DNA of 64,000 bases from Ascidia mentula (lineage: Eukaryota; Chordata; Ascidiacea; Phlebobranchia; Ascidiidae): assembly GCA_947561715.1 (NCBI GenBank), contig OX387201.1, positions 7,272,001 to 7,336,000 of the forward strand. Direction: 5' to 3'. This document shows positions 51,701 through 63,675 of this stretch, in pieces. How positions within the stretch are numbered: the stretch's first letter is position 1; every line of letters starts with the position of its first letter. Below the pieces are notes generated by a model. The model had not been told where the DNA came from. It was given only the letters and a program-made list of their open reading frames with translations, and did not search any database. The position numbers and the translations under genes were made by a program.

Positions 51701-54700
51701 AGCCTCACCAATAACAAAAACTTTAATGAATAAACCGAATTATCCACATCTGTCGTGCGCTCCAGGTTGAGGCCTTCAAGGGGTTAGTTTGGAGACTAAC
51801 GCCGATATCGCAATCTCATGCTCACGTAAGAGTGGGAATCTTAGACCCACATGTTGAACATCAGTGTGGTCCATCCTCGATCGAAGCTTGTGTGCTGATA
51901 AATGGTCAGTGCTGGTTAAGCAAAAATTTAAGTGGATGTCTTATATGATTTTAAACATCCAACAAAATCTAAATAAAGAGTTGTTTCCTGTTGTATTTTC
52001 GGGTACAATGTGGTCAATCGAATTGGTGATCTCAAAACGAGATTATGGAACTTGTAGTGGAATGTGTTAAACTCCGCCCCACTACACCTCGGTTTTCCGA
52101 TACCTTCTCGGTGCTGGTTGAAGGACGGTTCCAGTGTCACTGATCGACTTAACGCCGAGTGAAATTGGATTTCGGGCCCCCTACAAAATGTGCGGACGGA
52201 AATGTTGCGAAGCAAATTGACAATAACAAAGCGACCGAGCCTGCTTTATTGCATTAAGAGTAAAGGCAAAAAAACAGTGGCCGTCCTGCACCCAAAACCA
52301 AATCGAATTTTCGCTGTACCATCAGCGCTTCTCGACTGCAAATTAACGCTGCTTCAAATAAAATGCGCAGCAGTGTGATTCCAGTTATTCATCAAACCGT
52401 ATGCGTGCGGGGGATTGAGTTGTAATGTTGTGTTTGTCTAAGACGTTTTCCGTGACCTCAGTTCTGCAAATGCCAACACAGCACATTGGTCAAGTCCCAA
52501 CAACAACAATAATTAATTACTTTCGTTTTACTAGGTTTAAGCTTGCTCCTAATCGTAATTGGGAATGACTCTTCCCTCTTGGTCCCACGGCAGCTGGGGT
52601 TTATTCTATTTTGATGTCGCTGTTCGAGTAATTCGGCAAAGTCGAAATATTAGGTCAATTATCCTGCATTAGGGATAATTCTGTCTTTTCGTTGTCCGGC
52701 ATTGATTGTCCTTTGTCTAATTGCACTTGTCACTTATCGAGGGTTTGACGATTCAGGGAATGATTTCTAAGTTATTTATGGAAAGTGTCGTCAAGGTAGT
52801 TCTCCCTTTACCGAGTATATACAGCTTAAACACTGTAATAGTGCTCTTGTTTAAATGACGTCGTTTTACTTTTCATCGTAAAGGTACACTAACATATGTT
52901 TTGTGATTTTATATTAGATGTAAGGGTAATATATATGTCATTCCTGATGAGGTAATTTTTCTGATGAAAAAGGAAAAGATATCTTTCATCCATTTCTTTT
53001 GCACCTGACATTTTTCTTACGCAAACTATCGCCTAAACTCCTGGTGAATTTCTAGAAATATTCTGTTGAGTATGCTGGAAGCAAACGAATAGTTCTCCAA
53101 TTTCGTTTGAAAAAAATCAATACATTCGATGGTGAAAAGTGACTGCTATAGTTTAACTGTTGACGGCTGTGCGCTTCGTTACAGGTCTCGTTAACCAGAT
53201 GCTTGCTGTTTACTTTAGCCAACAGTCAATAGCCGCGCAACCGGCACGCGATCAATAGTACGACTTTTACCTAAGGTGACACGTTCTTCTATTTCGACTT
53301 TAAATATAAAAAGACCAACCTTCCTGTGACACGAGTTTGTGGTCTTATCTTTTACGTCATTTTAAGCGGGATTCGTGTTTTTTTTTCGAGGCTCCTCCGC
53401 CGCTTGTTTGCGAGTGCCCATGTATTCTATACTCCCAAGATACCCTCCTTTGTCGCTCGGGCGAATATGTAACTCGACTTGGGTGACATATTGTGCATAC
53501 ATTGTGTCGAATAGCGAACGAGTTTTGTCCAGAAGGGGAAATTAAAATTGCGCCATGCACCAAGTTGGCCTTTTTTCATCAATTGCCAAAAGGCGTTCGC
53601 CCAATCTGCTCGCGCTTGTTTTAACGAGATGAACACGACAGGTGACAAACTGTCGATTTTGTCTGTTGTACCAGATGGGCGAAGTAATTTAAGCAACCTG
53701 GTAATAGTTTGGTTATTAGTTTTTATGTGCCAAATGAGGTTACACAGGTTTTGATGGTAAGTTGTCATTACGAAAACCCTTCTCCAATACAATTAGCATA
53801 ACAAACGATATGTTACGCAACAGCTTCCGTTCTGGATGGTACGTTGCATTTTAGAGCAAAATATGCACTGAAAACCAAGGAAGTAGGTGTTTTGGGATTA
53901 TATTTTATCGGTAATAAGCCGGTAGTCTGTAATTCTCCGAAGTGGTCAAACAGCATAAGGTTTCTAACCTTGCCGTGTGGCTTTAACCCGAATCCCTCTC
54001 ATCCCCTAACAAACAAAGTTTAACATAGAGTTGTCGCCCGGGGTCGTTCGTCGAGTTGCATGTGGGAAAGTGCGACAGATGCCGTTGTTTCTGGCGCAAG
54101 CGAATTGTGGCGGTTCACAAGCAGATGCGCCCACTGACACTAGTCCTACTTGTTGGTTGGCCGCTTGTTTATCAAACCCGCCGAGTAGTTTGCAGCACTT
54201 TCCTTATCTCTTCCATGATCGATTTTCAGGCGCGCGATCGATTACGCGCCCGACGATAAAGCTCACAAAAACATCTGTTCCGCGCATCAAGTGATTGTGC
54301 CGTCATAATACTCGCGCATATATCATAAACGCCGAAACTCGTGGGAATAATGAATGGCGATCAGAGCGCGGGCGCGTGCCAACTTGGTGCGGACGCGGCG
54401 GTCCGTGACAAATCGACACAAGATTGGTCGTGCACTTATCCGAAGATGTATTGGGAGCTAAAACACGCAAAGCCTCTTATTATCGCGTTGACAGTCCAAA
54501 AATTGACAACAGTCATCGGAAAAAAAGTTCATTCATCATCTTTTGAATTTCTAGAAATAAAAAGTGTATATTTCTATATAATATGTAGATAATATGCGGT
54601 TATTTTTATTTTATTTTTTTGTTCGATGCCTTGCAAAACAATTTATTTCCAACGAAACGTTAGTCAGGAACAGTTTTGTCAGGTACACTTTCACATACCA

Positions 54701-56660
54701 TATTCCTTTTTGAGAACTCAATCAACATTCACTATCAAAAGTGGATATTAAAATCACGACATCGGGTTTATTCTTTATTATATCAAAACTCGTTTGCTTT
54801 TCACAAAGGTAAATTGCACCCGTGTTCGCAAAGACTTACGTTGAGTTTTGATGACGCGAATTGATTTCAAAAACTTTGACGACCTTCTGCTACAGGGTTC
54901 TGGATGTCTCGAAAATGCGATGATTCCGCATTGTTATTTTTCTTTACAGTCAAAATAAAAAGTGGTCCACGAAGAATGACCTTGTTTCGCCGTTGTCTGT
55001 ATTACGCGGCAGATGCTCGTGCACGTGCACTTCCTTTAGGTACTAGGGATTTATTCGGTGCTGGTTATTGTTGCGCAGCTGCAAAGGACAAGTGCAAAGG
55101 ACTGTCTGCCAATCGGTCAGGCCTTTGGAAAACTAATGGACTGCACATGTGTTTCATAATTGGAAGAAATTATTTTTGCACCGCGTTGCATCGATTTCGG
55201 GGAAAGGTTTTGTGCCAAATTTTGTCGTGTTGTGCATTAAAAATAATGAATTATGTTACGTGTAGGTCTGCGGTTAGACCTATTGCAAAAGAAAAAATCA
55301 ATATATAACCCAAACTGTTTCTGGCTAAAATATTGGAATATAGCCAACGAGTTGAGGTAGTCCAGTCGTCAACGGCGATTGACAAATTAAACGCAATCCA
55401 TGCGTACAAGACATAACGCCTCATCGCTCAAGCACCTGCGCTCAATCGCTGCATGGTGTGTACTTGTAAGCTGGATTTAGGAAACGCAGAATTAAAGTCG
55501 GACAATTGCTTCCAGGTCGTGCCGCCCCTTGATATCAGGTGACCAATAGAAAGGCGGTCGATTGGTCGCCCAGCAACTTCGCCCAGTGCCATTTCGGTAA
55601 TTGCAGCTTCCCGTGTCCGTCTTTCATCTTGCTCAAGCAGGTACAGGGACTTCGATGAATTTGCCGCGGATTAATTTCTCACCATTGTTTGGCGAAGACG
55701 CGTGCTTAATGCAGGCTCCAATTTAACAAAAGAGAAAACAAAAAACGGACGCCAATTGCAGTTCAGAAGCTAGCAACTGCATTGCCAGCAATACCTATAA
55801 AGGAAAAAAAGGAGAAAAATGTACGGGCCGGTTAACCTAACAGAACCTAAACTCATCCAGAAGACAATTTAGTTACCTAACTGTGGATGTAAAAATCAGG
55901 AGGCGAAACATTACGTACGATTTAACTTTACCAAGTAAATTCGAGCGCTTCTCTTTTTTTGCGGGGCGCTGTAAAAAAGGCACAGAATAGCAGACAGATG
56001 GCAGGCATAAGACGGAACTTGGAGGCAGAGCGAGGAGAAAGAAGCGAAGACGCGACAAGGTCGAAGCTCGCGTTGCAGGTGCCGAAAAGTGGCGAAGTAC
56101 AGCTGTCGAAGTTATGTTTACGTCCCGCAAACTTCTGTTGCGCATTTTACTGGCAAAGGAAAGTTTTGTTTATTTGCGTGATCGCAGTCAAAATATTCGC
56201 GAGTGGTTGAGACTAAAGGTAAAAGGGTGCGTTTGAAATGAATCTGTGGAAATTGTGGAGGTTGCGTAAACGCGGCGATGTGCCTTAATTTCTCGTTATT
56301 TTTCGATTAGTTGATTGACGAGAAAACGTGCGACTTATCGGTGGACTGTGGGACACGTTCACTGTGCAAGGTTTGCAGAAACCATTGTTTATAATTGACA
56401 GTTCCTTGCCGTATCCGACGTCAGGCGTAACGCTTGTGCGAGTAATTCGGTTCCACTAGTGAAACCTGAAAATCGGAGTGACAAATGTTTTTGATAAGCT
56501 GCAGGAACACGAATTTGTTTAAATTGGTGCGTGTTTAAAATTACTTGTCAGTTGTACGTCGGCCAACAAACAGATCACACAAACCAGTGTGACGCGCCGC
56601 TGCAACGCCATTTTGTTTTGTTAGTATGTGGTAAATAAATTACTCACTAGTCTTTTTCGC
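45730..56660. other. About 11-kb stretch without a supported gene, upstream of the MYT1-type gene
   Basis: Many short frames occur, none with protein-like composition plus splice support. The flanking genes are closely packed, so this is the largest empty stretch in the window. It probably holds the promoter, non-coding 5' exons and enhancers of the MYT1-type gene. A short inverted repeat (TGTAGTGG at 52053-52060 and CCACTACA at 52079-52086) is the only structure worth marking. Confidence 0.5.
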
Positions 56661-56768
56661 AGGCATTTCGATCTTTCGTGTTAGGACAAGACTTAGTGCA
56701 TTGTGCGTGTTTTTGAAGCAGCTGTCAAGAAACTAGGATCATCCGTCACATGCAGTTGTGTTGGAAAC

Positions 56769-59700
56769 ATGGACACAGCTATTGCACAAGCGATCGGTGG
56801 CTTGTCAAAGTTAAGCGACACCAATAAAAGCAACTCTTTCAGGTTGGTTTGTATTTTAAATTTCTGTTCACAGTTTCAGAATTCTCGCGACAGTTCGATT
56901 TTCGAAAATTGAGAATGTAAATTATACGCCTCGCGAAACACATTTTTTGACATTACAAGCCAAGAAAATTTTGAGTTGTGTGTTTGTTACATTTTGTTAC
57001 TGTTTTTGAATTTTTTCGTTGTTATCTTAAGCTTAAAATTTGCCATTTCTTTGCGAATTTATATCACCATGCAACGTACGTTAAATACGTATTCAAAACT
57101 AATTTTTTACTTCAGCTTTTCAAAGGGGAAAACGTATATATTTTATGTAATAGTTTAAGTTTCTATGAACTGAGAACTGGCGGTCCACTTTTTGTCTATA
57201 ACCGTTGCCCATCGGCCCATATTCACTTTCTCTTTGCTGTGAGTAACAATAGAACCCGCTGGGAACAACTGCACCCCAAACATAGTAACTGAAACCCTTT
57301 CCGTTGTTCGGGGAAAAGAAACAGGCGGAAGCCACGCAGTTTAACATGCAAAGATCACGCGGCGACATTTATTGTTGTTTGTTGTTTCTTTGTTTTTTTT
57401 TGTGCCAACGAGCGACGGTGGCGCATTATTTCCGCATCCTCAATTCGATAAATGCGCCACACGTAATTTTCAATTGTGTAATTTGAGTTGATTCAAAATA
57501 TTTTTTTATTTTTGAAGTTACAATCCATCAGTTCTGCGCGACAGCAGGGAGTTTTCCGAGGACAAATCCGACAGCTGTCATTCGCCGCAATCGACAGGTT
57601 AGCACTGACACATGTTTGCGCGCAACCAATACGAGTTTCGCTTACTACTTAACCTCTACCACAGACAAATCGCACCCGTTTGACAGCAACCACGCTCTGA
57701 CGCCATCAAGCGACAAAAGCATTGGGAGCACGACCCCGGATACGGATGCTGAACGTGAGTGTGACGAGACGCCGATGCCGGCAATGCAAAACCCAAACCT
57801 CTACGCAGCATGGAGTGCACTGGCCGCCAATCTCATTGGGAAAAGAATACCATTTCCATCACAATTAGGCATGCAAGTTGAGGCCACAGGGCACGATGAG
57901 ATGAAAAACAGACCGTTTACACCAACAAGGGTAGAGGGGCAACCAGTTGGTAAGGCAGAACGCGAACAGCGTCTTCTCTCTGAGGAGAAAAACATGCAGT
58001 GTGAGGAATCTGCATACAACGAACGGATTGTCGCGAAGCCTGCAATCTTGGGATTTCCTGGCGAAAGCCCAATACCGGGCATGAAATCGTCTTTGGAACA
58101 ACAGTTGACACCACCTTCACTGAATGTATCTTCCAGCACACCAACACAAAGCACTTTAAAATCTAACAGTGTGTCGCCTCGACCGTCACCCTTGAAAGGT
58201 ATAGATTCAAAATATATTTATAAGTTGATAAAAAAACAGACTCTTATCTAAAAATGTGTTTGATATTACAAAGGGTATGGAGTGATGCAGGCGTTTAGCG
58301 GCGTCAATGGAAACGAACCAGAAGATCTTCCGCGCTACAATCCAGGAAATAATTACAGCAAGGACAGCAAGTGTCCAACACCCGGTTGCCGGGGTGAGGG
58401 CCACATCACCGGCTTGTATTCGCATCATCGCAGCTTCAGTGGTTGTCCGATGAAAGACCAAATGCCCAAAGATGGTACGTGGTTTTGGTGGACTACAAGT
58501 GATTAGCCTAATTTTTTTAATATTGTAATAATATTTCTGCCAGGCATATTATAATTTAAAATTTACTGATCTTCTGGCTTAAAATTAACTTACTGTATTC
58601 CTCCGACGTTTCGTCTGCCATCGGAAGAATACAGTACATTGTTTTTATGCTAGAAGATTAGTCTATTTTAATTTACATGTTTTAATACGGGCCATGTCGG
58701 TGATTAACAACTCAATACCTTTGTTTAGCCATTCAGGCACTGAACGAAGGATCGGTTAAGTGTCCAACACCTGGATGCGTCGGGAAGGGCCATGTCAATG
58801 GTAATCGCCAAACACACAGAAGGTATGAGTTTACCACAGTCGTCGCCACAGTAACATCTAGGCCATCTAAGGGAGCGCATCATTGATTAAACACTTTTTC
58901 TTAGTGTATCTGGTTGTCCGATCGCCGCACAAAACAAGCGAGTGCAGCAGCAGATGAGGAACGAAAACAAGGGTAATTCCAACAAGTCTGCCCTGCCAAA
59001 ATTCGGGAAACACGGTGGGTTGCAAATATCTTCTCCGAATTGTTTGGTATCATAATTTACTAAAACTGTTATGTTTAGACTTTATTTTTTAATAGTTTGT
59101 CCTTCTGGCATATGAAAACGTAACTTAATGGCCCAGTACCCCGAGGAAGCCTAGCTGGATAGCAGGCGAAACGTCGGTGAATGCAAGTTACGTTTTAATG
59201 TGCCAGAAGAACAGACTATTAAAATATAATATGCCAGGCAGCAACAGCAACAGCAACATTATATTTGTTTTAATTTTAGATTATCCGTTAGCGGAGAAGG
59301 AAAATCTACATGGTTTTCCTATAAGCTTACCGTTGCCCTTCACAAAAACCGAAGCATCTTGGGTAAGTAACAATTCTTGGTTGCGTTTCATTGCGGTGGA
59401 CACCATTACACTTTTGTCGTATACATCCTCCGCAGCAGGAATCCAAAGCCACCAAAGACAGTTTTAGTTCGAATAGAAAGGAAACCACAAGCGTCGTCGA
59501 TAGCGGCGTGGTTTTAAATGTGAGTACCGAATTCTGCTTCCCGAAATGACAGCGGACAAGCTCGGCATTGTTAGAACTAACCATCGCGCGGTTTATTTTT
59601 CTCAAGGCGGCTCACCAGTTTTCCCATATCAACAACCAGTTCAGGCCCAACGCCCTGCACCCGTACTACGTAAAGGCACAACCAGGCCACCAACCTTTCA

Positions 59701-62700
59701 CACAAGCAAACATCTTTGCTTCGGCGATGGAGGCCATGCGGATTCGACAAGAAATGATATCTCGCGTAAGTCTTGCTGTCCATTTTTGCATAAAAAAGGT
59801 TTTCAATATCTAATCAAAATTATTGATACACAGCTTCGGCGTCCGGTCCCGGTTGAAGCTGAACTCTCGCCGTCAATCGAGATTCCACGCAGAAGCAGAG
59901 AACTATCAGGTTCAATCTTAGATTCGAGGTCGCCTAAACGTCATCGCTCACTTTCTCCAAAGCCGGATGCAGCAGTGACGAAGACACCAGAAGTAGCGCA
60001 CAGCATCGAATCGATCATGCGTCGATCACCAAAATCAAATGGCGAAATTTCAGTGCCTCCGAATAGTGGTGAAGAAGGAGGTGTAGCCAGCAATCGATTC
60101 AAACGCGCCAAACTCGAATCGGAAAATGAAGGGAGAGGAACTTGCGTTAGTCGCTTTACACAGGAAATTCTAAGCGGCATTCAGCAATCGGCCGGTTTAC
60201 TACCTTGCTATCCTGCAATGTTCGACCCACGACGAATGATGCTGCCTGCTCCTTTGGCTTGCATGTCCGAGGCGTCGAATCGCATGCAGTTTCCAGGAAG
60301 AAGGGAACCCGTGAAACGTAATATGGACGAGATGGAAAGAGATGAAGAATGGAGAGATTCAGGGTACGATGAAAACTCTGAGCACGACTCAGACCAACTT
60401 CGTATCCGCGAGGATCGGCCAAAATCGCATGAGGAGAAGAGAGTCGCCGAAACGGACGACGGACCACCTTCTGGTGAAAATGGAGCACTGGACCTTACCG
60501 TGAAAATTTCGCCGCCAACCAGCACTCCACCCCCCGTAACTCGTTCGCCCATCAACTTTGATAGACTTACAACAATGCAAAACGAATCCGGAAAGTCGCC
60601 GATCGATTTAAAACTTGGAGATCTGTCAGCTAGCAAGGTAAATGCAGTAGTCTTTTTGAGACTCTTCTCTCTATGAAGTGGACTTAGTTAAAAAATGATG
60701 TTACTTGACTGACGTGTGAATATTGTTGTGTGCAGGAGCGTCATCTTAAATACCTACTGCAGTCCGGATTTCAGCCGATTTTTCAACGGTGTCCAACAGG
60801 CGAGATGTCCAAAACCAATTACCATGCTGGCATGGTTGAAAGAATGAGGCAAATTTCTCTTCCACAAGGTCACCTTTTCTCACCAATTCACAGGTTTGTG
60901 TCATTGCATATCCACGTCAATTTTAGTGAAATATGTGACAAGTAATTTCACAATGTTCCTTTTAAGGTCGCACGAAGGGCCATCAGTAAACGAGGCCAAC
61001 TCAAAATCTCGCGTGACTGATATTCAGCACCCGCATCAGAGCCTGTCGCGGTCTCCGTTTCAGCAGCATAATTACGCGCGCTCCACGTCTCCCTATGACA
61101 ACGAATTGGAGAGAAACAGCAAACTCTCACCATCCGCACTTCGCGAGCTCGTAAAGACAGGAGTTAATCCAAACATGTCGTTTCCGTAAGTTGGTTTTCT
61201 GCAACAAGGCGATTTCCGTCTGTTTCAGTAGTACCGCACTGTGTTTTTAATGCTCCTGCATGTAACTGCCGTGTCGACCGAAGTACAGTTCAGTGAAACG
61301 CACCTGCATTATTGTAGATTGGCGCCAGTGCGTCAGAAGATTCCTGGTAAAAAGAAAGAACTGCTCACGTGTCCATTCCCCGGATGTGACGGAAGTGGGC
61401 ACTCTACAGGTAACTACACGTCACACCGAAGCCTTTCTGGCTGTCCACTTGCGCCGAGAGGTCTTGTCACCGCCTGTGCATCGGAAATGAAGTGGGTTTA
61501 AATAATTTTACAGCACCTCGGTTGTGCCAAACAGATAATTGAAATTTATTGTTTGCGCTTTTCAGATGCCCGACTGAGGGTTGCGACGGTTCAGGACACG
61601 TCACAGGAAATTACACCTCGCATAGAAGGTAAATGTTTTGTGCCACCGGAGCAATGCAAACGACGTTTGTGGTTATGGCTTACTGTTAAGTGTAAAAAAG
61701 CTAAACACACACATACCACACAGCTTTTTAAAACACGAACGAAACTATGCACGCAAAAAAATATTCTGTACACAAAGTTCGTGTATTTCGTTTGCCAATA
61801 AATAGTTGTTAATTTCGACACTACACTATTTGTGCTATTTATAATGTATTAATAGGAATGAAAACCCTTGCGTTTATACATAGTTCAACCAAAGCGCTGT
61901 ATTAGTAAAACAATATCATCCATATTTGTGTACAGCTCGTCCGGTTGTCCCATGGCAAGAAAGAATCGCTCGTCGTTGCAAGGAGTCGCGAAGTCAGGGC
62001 ATAAACCTGGCGCTGTCAACGAGCTGAAACCTGACACAATCGACGCCTGTCGATCAAAATCGGCCGCTGTTCCCCTCGATGTTGTTCTGTCACAACAGCG
62101 CACGGACGACAAACAAGCTAACAATGAGCACTTCCCCTGTGATGCGGAGCAAAAAGGTGCAGCATTCAATACGATAAGATGCTGACATTCTTGTGGAGCG
62201 TGCGCTAATCACGTTCTGTATTTGAATTTCAGCCTTCGCGCGAAAGTCCCCACCAGCCGACAGCTTCGACACCCCGAGTATGATCCATAAGCGCAAACCC
62301 TTCAGCATGGTGCGCAACCACTACTTCGCTTTGGATGACCTGGACTGCGGACGCGACCAAGCACAGATATCCGACCCTGACACACCAGTTGGAAAAAGAG
62401 AGGATGTATTTCACCAAAGTTCTTTTGGGTTGTAAGTAAACGGATGGAGTGCATGAGGGCGTCTGTCTTATTAATACGATTAGTTTGTTTTAAATTATCT
62501 TCTACGTTTATCATCAGATCACCCCAGTCTGTGGATACGGAACCAAACAACCAACTTGAAAACGAAAATCGTGACGACGAACAGCCGCTAGCTGTCGTAA
62601 CGGAGGTAAAGTCATTTCTGACATCAAATCATTTCTAAACAAACAGGATTACAATGATATATTCTCTTTTGAATAGATTATAGAAAGCCCACCTCAAAAC

Positions 62701-63217
62701 GAAGGCGAAGAAAATGAAGGCGAAAAAATAGAAAGCAAACAATTTGATTCCGATCAGGGCGAACCTCTCGAAAACGAACGCGAACTGCTGGGCTATTTGG
62801 CAGGAATTGCTCTTCCCCATTCCAGGGTAAGTGTTGTGTTGTATTTGGATCTTACACTGCACCATACTCCTTGTTTAAATCATGCTTGCCCCTCAAACAA
62901 GATTAAGAAGCATTTTCCAGGCAAATACTTTGCAAATAATTATAAAGACAAGTACTGTTACGCACATCCGCACAAATAATATGCAACGGCGTTCACGGGA
63001 TCTAACGAGCTAAATTTAGATTACAGCACTGGAATTTTGCTGACCTTACGTTCTTCCACTTTTGCAGGAATTTCCCACCCGTGAAAATTTCCGATCTTAC
63101 TTGCAACACCTGCGTAAGTGCTGTCAAAACCTAAGTAATCCCGAAAACCTGTCACTGCTTAACGTCGTCCGCGAAACCGTGCCGCCGAACTTCGATTTGA
63201 GCAAGTTTATATCCTGA
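56769..63217 (+). CDS. MYT1: MYT1 / ST18-type CCHHC zinc-finger transcription factor
   Basis: Vertebrate MYT1 factors bind AAGTT-type sites and repress non-neuronal and progenitor genes in new neurons. Exons: 56769-56842, 57518-57597, 57665-58198, 58274-58474, 58729-58822, 58905-59014, 59280-59362, 59439-59519, 59607-59765, 59834-60637, 60736-60893, 60967-61185, 61318-61491, 61566-61628, 61936-62156, 62233-62431, 62518-62605, 62677-62826, 63068-63217. They total 1213 aa in closed phase (human MYT1 1121, MYT1L 1186). Four CCHHC fingers start near residues 263 ([11 protein letters not shown]), 308 ([11 protein letters not shown]), 884 ([11 protein letters not shown]) and 925 ([11 protein letters not shown]), each ending H-R-S...SGCP. 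Vertebrates have six or seven. Between the finger pairs lie a Ser/Pro/Arg-rich region, an acidic stretch, and GALDLTVK and SPIDLKL, which resemble CtBP-binding motifs. The acidic C-terminus has a likely helix ([14 protein letters not shown]). An acceptor 106 nt before the ATG implies a non-coding 5' exon or spliced leader. Confidence 0.95.
58558..58669. mobile_element. Palindromic MITE-like element 1 (intron 4 of the MYT1-type gene)
   Basis: Inverted arms of about 43 nt (58558-58600 and 58627-58669), roughly 80% complementary, with a 26-nt loop holding CCGACGTTTCGTCTGCC. There is no coding capacity. Being short, palindromic and related to element 2, it suits a non-autonomous DNA transposon or foldback element. 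The flank just left holds a TCTGCCAGGCATATTATAAT sequence also found next to element 2. Confidence 0.65.
59087..59224. mobile_element. Palindromic MITE-like element 2 (intron 6 of the MYT1-type gene)
   Basis: Inverted arms of 40 nt (59087-59126 and 59185-59224) with only about four mismatches and a 58-nt loop. The loop carries GCAGGCGAAACGTCGG, the reverse complement of the loop core of element 1, so the two are related copies in opposite orientation. The right arm runs into AATATAATATGCCAGGCAGC and a CAGCAA repeat. The well matched arms indicate it is younger than element 1. Confidence 0.75.
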
Positions 63218-63650
63218 TCATCGTTCTTCAAGCTCTCGTCCGTGAAGTCTTCAAAGTTCTACCGTCCACCGCATTTGTACATTTCACGCTATTTTCCACG
63301 TTTTTGTTCACCTAAATGTTATTCGTGTATTATTGCTCCTATTTGTTTAGTTCAATCGCGAGCGCTTGCTCTCCCGCCGCCTGCCAATGCCCTTCACTTG
63401 CGACGACATCATTTTGTACTTCCCAGTCGTCGTGTGCTTCATTCTCGACGTAAACTGGTTCGCTTTGTAGTCTAGCATCATTTTTGCGCGGCTTTCACCG
63501 GTTTTAAGTACGAAAATCCGATCGTCCAGCTTACTTGTTGTTATATTGCTGTGCATCTCTCTTCCCGTGATGTTAATGTTTCGTAAAGCTCTGTTATGCT
63601 TAGTTTTTGTGTGCTTGTGACATAACGCTTCTACAAGAGATTAAATGTCA

Positions 63651-63656
63651 AATAAA
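63651..63656 (+). promoter_or_regulatory. Polyadenylation signal of the MYT1-type gene
   Basis: AATAAA about 435 nt after the stop, followed by a T/G-rich stretch about 10-20 nt downstream. It marks a plausible end of the transcript near 63675. Confidence 0.6.
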
Positions 63657-63675
63657 CGGAATCATGCTTTTGTGA

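Noticed and set aside
52105-52135. A miR-133-like sequence on the minus strand (CCTTCAACCAGC)
   Set aside because: Only the middle 12 nt match; the seed differs and no complementary arm forms a precursor hairpin.
59546-59833. An unspliced start of the central MYT1 exon, reading in from 59546
   Set aside because: The frame is open by chance, but conserved-style splicing of 59607-59765 to 59834 keeps phase and gives better protein sequence.
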